NCBI GenBank assembly: GCA_018432925.1
Contig: JAHDSC010000114.1
Coordinates: forward strand, 1 to 42,561
Origin: Desulfobacterales bacterium
GTDB taxonomy: Bacteria > Desulfobacterota > Desulfobacteria > Desulfobacterales > JAHDSC01
Direction: 5' to 3'
DNA: 42,561 nt
Shown here: piece after piece, positions 1 through 7,546 of the stretch
Position numbering within the stretch: position 1 is the stretch's first letter
How the letters are laid out: every line of letters starts with the position of its first letter
Program-made: the position numbers and the translations under genes
Notes under the pieces: model-generated
What the model saw: only the letters and a program-made list of their open reading frames with translations
What the model was told of the DNA's origin: nothing
The model's database searches: none

Positions 1-911
1 CCTTCAAACTCATTGAAAGGGATCAGGTTTATTTTTGATTGAATCGGCCGGAGAAGTTTGACCAGCCGTTTTCCATCATCCGATGTATCGTTGATGCCGC
101 TGATAAGAATATATTCAATGGTAATTCTGCGCCGGGGCTTCAACGGATACCTGCGGCATGCCTCAAGGAGTTGTTCAATGGGGTACTTTCGGTTTATGGG
201 CATCAGCATATCGCGGGTCTTGTTTTCTGTGGCATTGAGTGATACGGCTAAATTTACTTGCGTATCCCGGCCTAAATCGGATAGCCCGGAGATCAGACCG
301 GAGGTGGAGATGGTGAGTCGCCGACTTGAAAACTGAAGCCCGAACTCGCTGTCTGTGAGAACTTCAATGGCACTGACAACGTTTTTATAATTTGCCAGAG
401 GTTCTCCCATTCCCATAAAAACAATGTTGGTGAGCGGCATGGAGCGGTCCAGATCATTTTTGATGTCACGAACCTGAGAAACCATTTCGCCTTTTGTCAG
501 ATTGCGTATAAAACCGCCCCTTGCACTCAGGCAAAAAACGCATCCCTGAGCGCAGCCCACCTGGCTTGATATGCAGAGTGTATAGTGATTTTTTTCCGGA
601 ATCAGAACGCTTTCAACGACATTTCCGTCCTCCAATCCGAAAAGGTACTTCCTGGAACCATCCAGAGAAATTTCCAGGCCTGTTTTTTTGAGGCGTTGAA
701 TTGTAAAATGGCGTGAAAGCAGATTTCTTATATCTTTGCTTAGATCCGACATGACTTCAAAAGTGTCCGCCTGACGAAGATAGATCCAGTTCAGAACCTG
801 TCCGGCCCGGTAGCACTTAACTCCCTGGTCGCTCAGCCATGAAGCCAGCTGGTTTCTGCTGAGCTCGATAATATTTTTCTTTTCTGATTCAATCGCCATT
901 TTTCTTGACAT
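1..911 (-). CDS. rlmN: Dual-specificity 23S rRNA/tRNA adenine-C2 methyltransferase RlmN, C-terminus outside window
   Basis: Radical SAM enzyme that methylates C2 of adenine in 23S rRNA and some tRNAs. The minus-strand translation shows the cluster motif CX3CX2C at Cys120, Cys124 and Cys127, the conserved upstream Cys113 in the family context LCISSQVGC, the GMGEP motif, and the family block around MPINRKYP. The frame is open to base 1, so the C-terminal end with the second catalytic Cys lies outside. The ATG at 911 is used; an in-frame ATG at 899 is an alternative, and neither has a strong ribosome binding site. It diverges from ffh across 79 bases. A second family member lies at 41171-42193. 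The family call is firm; RlmN rather than another RlmN-like member rests on overall resemblance. Confidence 0.93.
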   Translation of the reverse strand, partial: MSRKMAIESEKKNIIELSRNQLASWLSDQGVKCYRAGQVLNWIYLRQADTFEVMSDLSKDIRNLLSRHFTIQRLKKTGLEISLDGSRKYLFGLEDGNVVESVLIPEKNHYTLCISSQVGCAQGCVFCLSARGGFIRNLTKGEMVSQVRDIKNDLDRSMPLTNIVFMGMGEPLANYKNVVSAIEVLTDSEFGLQFSSRRLTISTSGLISGLSDLGRDTQVNLAVSLNATENKTRDMLMPINRKYPIEQLLEACRRYPLKPRRRITIEYILISGINDTSDDGKRLVKLLRPIQSKINLIPFNEFE

Positions 912-990
912 TATATTAAATACATTTTATTTTCAAGAATTTTGATCGGAGGCTTCTCGGAGAGGTGTTGGAGGCATTTGGGGCACATAT

Positions 991-2322
991 ATGTTTGACA
1001 ATCTAAGCGACAAGCTTAATTCCGTATTTAAAAAGCTCAAGGGGCACGGCAAGCTCACGGAGAAGAACATCGAGGAAGGCTTGAGGGAGGTTCGGATGGC
1101 GCTCCTCGAAGCCGATGTTCATTATGCGGTTGTAAAAAAATTTATAAACGATATAAAACAGCGGGCGCTTGGACAGGAAGTCATGGCAAGCCTGACGCCT
1201 GGTCAGCAGATCATCAAGATCGTCAATGATGAATTGACGAAACTGATGGGAAGCCGTCACGAGGATCTGAGCCTCTCGGGCCCATTACCGATATCGATCA
1301 TGCTGGTCGGTCTTCAGGGATCCGGCAAAACGACAACAGCCGGTAAGCTTTCTATTTTTTTGAAAAAAACCGGAAGAAAACCATATCTGGTTCCGGTGGA
1401 TGTTTACCGACCGGCTGCGATTGATCAGCTTAGAAAGCTGGGAGACCAACTCTCCGTTCCGGTGTTTCCATCCAACCCTGAAATGGATCCGGTGCGGATT
1501 TGCCGTGAGGCCAGGATAGCGGCGCAGAAAGAAGGATGCGATACGCTGCTGCTCGATACTGCCGGGCGTCTGCATATTGATGAAGCACTGATGGCCGAGC
1601 TTTGTCGTATCCGGGATGAGATGCAACCGTCCGACATACTTCTTGTGGCCGATGCCATGACGGGTCAGGACGCGGTAAATATCGCCAAATCCTTTGATTC
1701 CGCCCTGGATATCGGAGGGGTGATCCTTACCAAAATGGACGGGGATGCCCGAGGCGGAGCGGCTATTTCCATCAAAACGATTACCGATAAGCCGATTAAA
1801 TTTATCGGCGTCGGTGAAAAATTAAACGATTTAGAGTCTTTTCATCCGGACAGAATGTCTTCAAGGATACTGGGTATGGGAGACGTCCTTACCATGATTG
1901 AAAAGGCTCAATCGATGGTTGATGAAAAAAAAGCGGCTGAGCTTGAAAAAAAACTGAAAAAAAGTCAATTTACCTTGGAAGACTTCCGGGATCAGTTGAT
2001 TCAGATTCGAAAGATGGGCTCCCTTTCCGATTTGATCGGCATGATTCCGGGTATGAACAAGATCAAGCAGATGAAGAATCTCCAGGTGGATGAGAGAGAA
2101 TTGGTAAGGGTCGAAGCGATCATCAATTCCATGACGCCTTACGAACGTCGTCAACACAATATCATAAACGGAAGTCGCCGGAAGAGGATAGCCAAAGGAA
2201 GCGGTACAAATGTGCAGGATGTCAACCGGCTGCTTAAGAATTATACCCAGATGTTAAAAATGCTCAGAAAAATTAACAAAGGCGGCATACGCGGGATGAG
2301 CCGGGGTATGTTGCCATTCTGA
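991..2322 (+). CDS. ffh: Signal recognition particle protein Ffh (SRP54)
   Basis: GTPase of the signal recognition particle, which binds 4.5S RNA and delivers nascent membrane proteins to FtsY. The 443-residue length is typical. N domain about 1-95; G domain with P-loop GLQGSGKTTT at 107-116, the DVYRPAAIDQL motif, DTAGRL and TKMDGDARGG; methionine-rich M domain from about residue 325, including the GMIPGMNKIKQM stretch. It is the first gene of the rightward run, with rpsP only 12 bases behind. A GGAGG lies rather far upstream (about 16 bases) of the ATG. Nothing unusual in the protein. Confidence 0.98.
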   Translation: MFDNLSDKLNSVFKKLKGHGKLTEKNIEEGLREVRMALLEADVHYAVVKKFINDIKQRALGQEVMASLTPGQQIIKIVNDELTKLMGSRHEDLSLSGPLPISIMLVGLQGSGKTTTAGKLSIFLKKTGRKPYLVPVDVYRPAAIDQLRKLGDQLSVPVFPSNPEMDPVRICREARIAAQKEGCDTLLLDTAGRLHIDEALMAELCRIRDEMQPSDILLVADAMTGQDAVNIAKSFDSALDIGGVILTKMDGDARGGAAISIKTITDKPIKFIGVGEKLNDLESFHPDRMSSRILGMGDVLTMIEKAQSMVDEKKAAELEKKLKKSQFTLEDFRDQLIQIRKMGSLSDLIGMIPGMNKIKQMKNLQVDERELVRVEAIINSMTPYERRQHNIINGSRRKRIAKGSGTNVQDVNRLLKNYTQMLKMLRKINKGGIRGMSRGMLPF

Positions 2323-2334
2323 AGGGGAAGGGAA

Positions 2335-2589
2335 ATGGCAGTTAAAATTAGATTGGCGAGACACGGTGCAAAGAAAAGACCATTTTATCGAATTATCGTG
2401 GCGGATAGTGAAAGTCGAAGGGATGGCAGATTTCTGGATATTGTCGGAACGTATAATCCTTTACAGGAGCCGGCGGAGGTGAATCTTAAGGAAGAGCGGG
2501 TTCGGTACTGGATCGATCAGGGCGCCATCCCGACGAATACGGTAAAAAATCTTTTGAAGAACAAGGGTTTTTTTGCTAAACTTGATTAG
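2335..2589 (+). CDS. rpsP: 30S ribosomal protein bS16
   Basis: Small-subunit protein bS16, needed for 30S assembly. The 84-residue product has the family start ([20 protein letters not shown]) and the VGTYNPL and [11 protein letters not shown] blocks. A purine-rich GAAGGGGAAGG ribosome binding site precedes the ATG. The position between ffh and the KH-domain gene is the classical one. Firm call. Confidence 0.98.
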   Translation: MAVKIRLARHGAKKRPFYRIIVADSESRRDGRFLDIVGTYNPLQEPAEVNLKEERVRYWIDQGAIPTNTVKNLLKNKGFFAKLD

Positions 2590-2634
2590 AAATTTTTTCC
2601 CTGACTCTCACCAGCCAACAAAGGAGATGCAGCT

Positions 2635-2865
2635 ATGAAAGATCTGATCAAGTATATTGCACAGGCATTAGTTGACCATCCGGACCAGGTTGCGGTTTCA
2701 GAAGTGGAAGGTAATCAGACCTCCGTACTGGAGCTTAAGGTGGCAAAAGAGGACTTAGGGAAGGTTATCGGAAAACAGGGCCGGACGGCCAGAGCCATGC
2801 GAACCATATTAAGTGCGGCTTCCGCGAAGGTAAAAAAACGCACGGTCCTTGAAATCATAGAATAG
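2635..2865 (+). CDS. khpA: KH-domain RNA-binding protein KhpA (YlqC family)
   Basis: Small RNA-binding protein of 76 residues consisting of one KH domain. The GxxG-type RNA-contact loop is visible as [16 protein letters not shown] at about residues 44-59. Homologues, often paired with KhpB/Jag, bind many RNAs and affect cell division in Gram-positive bacteria; the role here is inferred. AAGGAG lies 9 bases before the ATG. The stop is only 4 bases before the rimM start, so the two are probably translationally coupled. Placement between rpsP and rimM is a conserved arrangement. Confidence 0.93.
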   Translation: MKDLIKYIAQALVDHPDQVAVSEVEGNQTSVLELKVAKEDLGKVIGKQGRTARAMRTILSAASAKVKKRTVLEIIE

Positions 2866-2869
2866 TGTA

Positions 2870-3391
2870 ATGGAGGACAAGGGGTTTTTCTCTATCGGAA
2901 AGATCGTTGCTACCCACGGTATCAAAGGGGCTTTAAAGGTCTATCCATATACGGAATCCTTGTCTTTTTATGAGCCCGGGAATCAGGTCCTTGTAAGGGA
3001 CTCGAAGGGAAAGGAAAAAACATTCATCATTCAAAGTGCCCGCCCTCACCAGCGAAATATTCTTGTATTTCTGGAAGGGGTTACCGGTTGCAATCTTGCC
3101 CAGACGCTTATTGGTTCCGAACTGTATTCCGAAAAGGCAGAACTTCCCGAGCTTGAAGAAGGGGCTTATTACTGGCTGGATATTATCGGACTATCCGTTT
3201 ATGCCGCTGATAAAAGCTATATCGGTCAGGTTCAATCGGTATTTCGAACGGGCAGCAACGATGTTTTTGTCGTAACAGACCCAAGCGGTGAAAAAAACAG
3301 TGAAATCCTGATACCTGCTCTCGAATCCGTCATTTTAGAAATTGACCTGGAAAAAAAGACGATGCGGGTGGATTTGCCCGAAGGACTGTAG
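2870..3391 (+). CDS. rimM: Ribosome maturation factor RimM
   Basis: 16S rRNA processing factor that binds uS19 during 30S head assembly. It is 173 residues long with an N-terminal RimM domain (IGKIVATHGIKGALKVYP, residues 8-25) and a C-terminal PRC-barrel domain (from about residue 95, YYWLDIIGLSVY). Standard length. No clear ribosome binding site lies before the ATG, which fits coupling to khpA 4 bases upstream. It is followed by an unusual 300-base gap before trmD. Confidence 0.96.
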   Translation: MEDKGFFSIGKIVATHGIKGALKVYPYTESLSFYEPGNQVLVRDSKGKEKTFIIQSARPHQRNILVFLEGVTGCNLAQTLIGSELYSEKAELPELEEGAYYWLDIIGLSVYAADKSYIGQVQSVFRTGSNDVFVVTDPSGEKNSEILIPALESVILEIDLEKKTMRVDLPEGL

Positions 3392-3691
3392 AGCGCGTAT
3401 CGATTGATGAAGGAATCGGCCGGGTTGTTTGAACCGCAAGCAGCGGAGGTATTCGCCGTGGTTTGCCGCAGGGGCTTGTAGGTGAATCCAAAAACAGTCG
3501 AAGAGCCCTTGCCATAAAAGATTCGCAGCCGCAAGGTATGGAGTGCTTCCATAGAGGCATTCGAAAAATATTACGTTCGAGTTTCGGGCCGAAATGATTA
3601 CCGCGAGAGCCTGTCCGGTTCGAGACTTAACATTTGAGTTTGACGCCCGAGATAAGCCGGGCGTTTTTTCAGGGGCTTTGATGATTTCCAG
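3392..3691 (+). other. Non-coding gap between rimM and trmD, possibly structured RNA
   Basis: This 300-base stretch interrupts an otherwise tightly packed run. No convincing ORF is seen on either strand. Several short local complements are visible, such as CCTTGC with GCAAGG at about 3499-3535, and it ends in a terminator-like hairpin. It does not match tRNA, tmRNA, 4.5S or RNase P RNA by eye. It may be a leader, an attenuator or a small RNA; this is inference from local inverted repeats only. Confidence 0.3.
3643..3669 (+). terminator. Rho-independent terminator or attenuator upstream of trmD
   Basis: A perfect 7-bp stem, ACGCCCG at 3643-3649 pairing with CGGGCGT at 3658-3664, has an 8-base loop and runs into six T residues (3664-3669). 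It ends 22 bases before the trmD ATG, so full termination here would leave trmD and downstream genes without transcription from ffh; attenuation or a second promoter is possible. Confidence 0.6.
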
Positions 3692-3695
3692 ATGA
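3681..3695 (+). promoter_or_regulatory. Four-codon minigene overlapping the trmD start
   Basis: AGGGG at 3671-3675 is well spaced for an ATG at 3681, which opens a minigene encoding MISR. Its TGA (3693-3695) overlaps the trmD ATG (3692-3694) as ATGA. This is an arrangement for stop-start coupling. It may be chance, but trmD has no better-placed ribosome binding site. Confidence 0.25.
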
Positions 3696-4480
3696 ATTTC
3701 ATTGTCGTAACCATTTTTCCGGAGATGCTGAACCCCTTTTGGGAACATGGGATTGTCAGGAGAGCGATCCAGCAAAATAAAATTTGCGTATCGGCGCTTA
3801 ATTTAAGAGATTTTACAGAAGACCGGCATCGTACCACAGATGATAGACCCTATGGCGGCGGATGCGGGATGGTGTTAAAACCGGAGCCGTTAGCCGGTGC
3901 GATTCGAGCTGCGAAAAAGTTGGCTCCGGCCGCAAAAACGGTCTTGCTGAGTCCTCAGGGGCGCGTTTTTGATCAAGGCATGGCCCGTGAATTTTCATTT
4001 TTTGAAGGACTCGTATTGGTTTGCGGACGATACGAGGGTATGGATGAACGAATTTGTAATGATTTTATCGACTTTGAAATTTCTATCGGTGATTATATCC
4101 TGACGGGCGGTGAGCTTGCAGCCATGGTCATAATGGATGCCGTTACCCGATTGATTCCAGGCACACTGGGTGGGGTGGATTCAGCGCAAATGGATTCATT
4201 TTCAAGCGGCCTTCTTGAACACGCGCATTATACAAGGCCTCGAAACTTTGAAGGAGCTGAAGTTCCGGAAGTCCTGCTGTCGGGAAACCACAAGGAAATT
4301 GAAAAATGGAGGTTCGAAACATCGCTGATACGCAGTTTTCTCAAGCGGCCGGATCTTTTTAAAAAAAAGCCGCTCAGCAGACAAGAAATCGATACGCTTA
4401 AAAAGTGGTGCCGCGACATTGAAGAAATCATACATGCCCAATCTCTACGTGGCCCTGATGCATTATCCGGTGGTCAATAA
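3692..4480 (+). CDS. trmD: tRNA (guanine-37-N1)-methyltransferase TrmD
   Basis: SPOUT-class methyltransferase that makes m1G37 in tRNAs and prevents frameshifting. The N-terminus (MNFIVVTIFPEML) and the motifs RTTDDRPYGGGCGM and LVCGRYEGMDER are diagnostic; the knot region reads IGDYILTGGELAAM. Length 262 residues, slightly longer than many homologues because of the C-terminal tail. The ATG at 3692 fits the family start. The 3' end overlaps the next gene by 47 bases in another frame. Confidence 0.97.
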   Translation: MNFIVVTIFPEMLNPFWEHGIVRRAIQQNKICVSALNLRDFTEDRHRTTDDRPYGGGCGMVLKPEPLAGAIRAAKKLAPAAKTVLLSPQGRVFDQGMAREFSFFEGLVLVCGRYEGMDERICNDFIDFEISIGDYILTGGELAAMVIMDAVTRLIPGTLGGVDSAQMDSFSSGLLEHAHYTRPRNFEGAEVPEVLLSGNHKEIEKWRFETSLIRSFLKRPDLFKKKPLSRQEIDTLKKWCRDIEEIIHAQSLRGPDALSGGQ

Positions 4481-5000
4481 AAATGGCGATATCATCGCCT
4501 CCGCATTGACCAACCTCGATTTGCACGATATATCAAGAGCATCAAAGACATACGGGGTTCGCTCGTTTTATGTAGTCACCCCGCTTACGGACCAGAAAGA
4601 ACTTGCCGAAAGGATTGTATCTCACTGGAAAAGCGGATCCGGATCCATCTACAATCCGAAAAGGCGAGAAGCCCTGGAACTGATTTGTGTCAAGGATTCT
4701 ATCAAGGAGGTTGTGGAAGATATCCGTAACCAATGTGACGATTCACCAAAAACGGTCGCCACATGCGCCAAACATCGTTCCGGTGCCTTGCGTTTCGGCA
4801 GGTTTCAGCAAATGCTGAAAGAGGGCAAACCTTACTTGTTGATATTCGGGACGGCATGGGGGCTTGCGGAAGATTTCATCGCGGAGGTTGATTATGTGCT
4901 CGAACCGGTCAAAGGGAAGGAAAGTTATAACCACCTTTCCGTACGATCCGCTTCCGCCATTATACTGGACCGATTGATGGGAGAAAGAGGAAAAGGGTAA
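4434..5000 (+). CDS. SPOUT-type RNA methyltransferase (Methyltrn_RNA_4 family)
   Basis: Predicted S-adenosylmethionine-dependent RNA methyltransferase of about 188 residues. Family hallmarks are the start MPNLYVALMHYPVVNKNG, the block TNLDLHDISRASKTYGV, and the C-terminal knot region (LLIFGTAWGLAEDF, then NHLSVRSASAIILDRLMG), which resembles the SAM-binding knot of SPOUT enzymes. The RNA target is not known to me. It starts inside trmD (47-base overlap), so the pair is probably coupled. A TTG at 4419 would add five residues, but the ATG matches the family start. Genes of this type sit between trmD and rplS in related bacteria. Confidence 0.85.
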   Translation: MPNLYVALMHYPVVNKNGDIIASALTNLDLHDISRASKTYGVRSFYVVTPLTDQKELAERIVSHWKSGSGSIYNPKRREALELICVKDSIKEVVEDIRNQCDDSPKTVATCAKHRSGALRFGRFQQMLKEGKPYLLIFGTAWGLAEDFIAEVDYVLEPVKGKESYNHLSVRSASAIILDRLMGERGKG

Positions 5001-5054
5001 GAGGAAAATTATATAAACGGATCATCAGGTAATATTATTTTTTTGGGGTGAATT

Positions 5055-5402
5055 ATGGAAACGATAAGACGGTTGGAATTAGAAGCGCTACGGATGGATT
5101 TGCCCGATTTCAGCCCGGGCGACACCGTTAAAGTTCACGTAAAGATCAAAGAGGGTGAAAAAGAACGTATCCAGGTTTTTCAGGGGGTGGTGATCAGTAA
5201 ACGGCGAGGGACAACCAATGCGACATTCACCGTGCGAAAGGTTTCTTACGGCGTAGGGGTTGAACGTATCTTCCCGCTTCATTCACCGGTTATCGACAAA
5301 ATCGAAGTGATTTCCAGGGGTCGTGTCCGTCGCGCAAAGATCTATTATCTGAGGAAGCTCAGAGGTAAAGCATCGAGAATAAAAGAGCGTCGGATCGCTT
5401 AG
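5055..5402 (+). CDS. rplS: 50S ribosomal protein bL19
   Basis: Large-subunit protein bL19, at the 30S-50S interface. The 115-residue product carries [29 protein letters not shown] and the C-terminal block [26 protein letters not shown] precedes the ATG at good spacing. The C-terminus and length are ordinary. The rnhB start follows 19 bases after the stop. Confidence 0.98.
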   Translation: METIRRLELEALRMDLPDFSPGDTVKVHVKIKEGEKERIQVFQGVVISKRRGTTNATFTVRKVSYGVGVERIFPLHSPVIDKIEVISRGRVRRAKIYYLRKLRGKASRIKERRIA

Positions 5403-5421
5403 CTTTTTTGCATGTAATTAC

Positions 5422-6033
5422 ATGGTATCGGATTTCTGGGCATTCGAAAAAAGAGCCGGAAACGAAGGCTTTAAAAGAATCGCCGGTATTGATGAGGCCG
5501 GCCGGGGACCCTTGGCCGGTCCGGTTGTTTCAGCCGCCGTTATTCTTCCCGCCTTTTTTCCGGTTTCCGGTATTGCGGATTCAAAAAAGTTAACACCCGG
5601 AAAACGGGATGATTTATACGAAAAGATATACGAGCATGCGGTTTCCATCGGCATTGGAATCGTGGATTCGATAGAAATCGATCGAATAAACATCTTAAAT
5701 GCCTCTCTCCTTTCCATGTGTTTTTCCGTTGAAAATCTTGATCCGCAACCCGATTTTCTTCTAATTGACGGTCCATTTGGAATCCAGTCTAATCTTCCCC
5801 AAAAACCGGTTATCCATGGAGATGAAACAAGCATCTCCATTGCTGCGGCATCCATCGTTGCCAAAGTCACTCGCGACAGACTGATGGAAATGTACGATCA
5901 GGATTATCCCCGCTATGGATTCCAAAAGCACAAGGGATATCCAACCAAGGCTCATAAAGAGGCGCTCCGAAAATTCGGATGTTGTCCCATTCACCGGAAA
6001 AGTTTCAAGGGGGTTCAGGCGGACCGGGCGTAG
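5422..6033 (+). CDS. rnhB: Ribonuclease HII
   Basis: Endonuclease that cleaves RNA in RNA-DNA hybrids, including single ribonucleotides in DNA. The active-site segment GIDEAGRGPLAGPVV carries the first Asp-Glu pair, LLIDG the next Asp, and AASIVAKVTRD the last. Length 203 residues, normal for bacterial RnhB. Its place behind rplS and before yraN is the common order. Confidence 0.97.
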   Translation: MVSDFWAFEKRAGNEGFKRIAGIDEAGRGPLAGPVVSAAVILPAFFPVSGIADSKKLTPGKRDDLYEKIYEHAVSIGIGIVDSIEIDRINILNASLLSMCFSVENLDPQPDFLLIDGPFGIQSNLPQKPVIHGDETSISIAAASIVAKVTRDRLMEMYDQDYPRYGFQKHKGYPTKAHKEALRKFGCCPIHRKSFKGVQADRA

Positions 6034-6258
6034 ATCTGCTTGCCGGTGGGTCTTTTTCAACCGAAGATGGGCGGAATCAATTTTTGCCGGACTGCGGAGC
6101 TCCGGTCCTCGGCTGCATCCATTTTTTAACGCCGCTATTGCCTGAAACAACACTTCCCAATAAAACGGATTTCTTTTCCGTGCGGCGGAGCAATACTAAT
6201 AGTCAGGAAATGGGGATCCTGAAAGGAAGATTTTTTTATCCGGAAGGGAGATCATCTG

Positions 6259-6630
6259 ATGCTGAACAAGCAGCAACAATTTGGGAAAAAAAGCGAGTCG
6301 ATTGCGGTGAAGCACTTGAAAAAACACGGTTACCGAATTTTGGAGCAAAATTACCGCAATGGACTCGGTGAAATCGACATCATTGCGAAGGAAAACGATA
6401 CAATTGTCTTCGTGGAGGTTAAAGCCAGAAGAACGGACCATTTCGGAAGTCCAAAATACGGAGTCACTCCGAAAAAACAACAGAAAATTTCAATGGTGGC
6501 ACTGTCTTATCTGAAAAACAACTGCCCGAAAGCGGAAAAAGCAAGATTTGATGTGGTGGCAATAAGCACCACAAAAGACATCCCGCAGATCGAGATTGTA
6601 AAAAATGCTTTTGAACTCGCCTACCGATGA
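6259..6630 (+). CDS. YraN family endonuclease-like protein (UPF0102)
   Basis: Predicted Holliday-junction-resolvase-fold protein of 123 residues with unknown cellular role. Nuclease-fold residues are visible in GLGEIDIIAKE and TIVFVEVKAR (the E-ID-EVK pattern). GAAGGGAGA precedes the ATG at good spacing. A 225-base gap without a recognisable gene separates it from rnhB. Its last 26 bases overlap rsmI, so the two are likely co-translated. Confidence 0.93.
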   Translation: MLNKQQQFGKKSESIAVKHLKKHGYRILEQNYRNGLGEIDIIAKENDTIVFVEVKARRTDHFGSPKYGVTPKKQQKISMVALSYLKNNCPKAEKARFDVVAISTTKDIPQIEIVKNAFELAYR

Positions 6631-7486
6631 TTGTGAATTCACGGGTAAGGAAGGCAGGCTATACGTTGTCGCAACGCCTATCGGCAACCAGGATGATATC
6701 ACCCTGAGAGCTTTGAAGACCCTGGCCCGGGTGGATCTTGTCGCAGCAGAAGATACACGACACACGGGCAGATTTCTTTCCTTTCACAAAATCAAAACCC
6801 GTTTGATCTCATACCATGAGCACAATGAAAAAGAGCGTACCCCGGAGCTCATCGATCGATTAAAAAAAGGTGCGACAATCGCACTGGTCTCAAACGCCGG
6901 GACCCCAACCGTATCTGATCCCGGCTATCGATTGGTGAGGGAGGCGATAAACCATGACATAAAAGTCATTCCGATTCCCGGAGCGTCGGCCGTGGTCGCC
7001 GCTCTCAGCGTTTCCGGGTTGCCGACCGATTCCTTTGTTTTCGTCGGATTCCCGGCGAAAAAAAAGGGAAAGCGTCTCACCCAGCTGAAAGAGCTTGTCA
7101 GCGAGCAAAGAACGATCGTATTTTACGAATCTCCTAAACGCATCTCAGGTTTTTTGGATGAAATCATGCAAATCATGGGAGACCGGAATGCAATTTTATG
7201 TCGGGAACTGACCAAGCTTCATGAAGAATTCGTGAGAGGCGTCCTGTCTGAAATTGTATTCGACCTGAAAAATCGACCTTCGATAAAAGGTGAATGCACC
7301 CTGCTTTTAACTGGATGTGAAGGGCATGAAAGAATTTCCATTGCAACGATCCGGAATGAAATAGAAAATGAAATGAAAACAAGCGGATTCAAGCTCACCG
7401 ATCTGTCGAAGAAGGTGGCGAAAAAATACGGTATTCCGAGCAGAAGAGTATATGATGAAGCCTTACGGATTAAAAGCAAGCGGTAG
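6605..7486 (+). CDS. rsmI: 16S rRNA (cytidine-1402-2'-O)-methyltransferase RsmI
   Basis: Tetrapyrrole-methylase-fold enzyme that 2'-O-methylates C1402 in the ribosomal P site. Diagnostic segments are VVATPIGNQDDITLRAL at about residues 21-37, AAEDTRHT, SNAGTPTVSDPG and IPGASAVVAALSVSG, followed by the C-terminal helical domain. Length 293 residues, typical. It starts inside yraN (26-base overlap) and ends the housekeeping run. Confidence 0.97.
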   Translation: MLLNSPTDDCEFTGKEGRLYVVATPIGNQDDITLRALKTLARVDLVAAEDTRHTGRFLSFHKIKTRLISYHEHNEKERTPELIDRLKKGATIALVSNAGTPTVSDPGYRLVREAINHDIKVIPIPGASAVVAALSVSGLPTDSFVFVGFPAKKKGKRLTQLKELVSEQRTIVFYESPKRISGFLDEIMQIMGDRNAILCRELTKLHEEFVRGVLSEIVFDLKNRPSIKGECTLLLTGCEGHERISIATIRNEIENEMKTSGFKLTDLSKKVAKKYGIPSRRVYDEALRIKSKR

Positions 7487-7546
7487 GCAAAGAGAGTAAC
7501 GGGCGGAAGGATGAAGGCCGAGTTTAATGTGAAGGGAAATCAAACC

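Noticed and set aside
3560-3640. tRNA or tmRNA because of GTTCGAG and GGTTCGAGA sequences
   Set aside because: Neither has a 5-bp T-stem around it and no acceptor or anticodon arm can be drawn.
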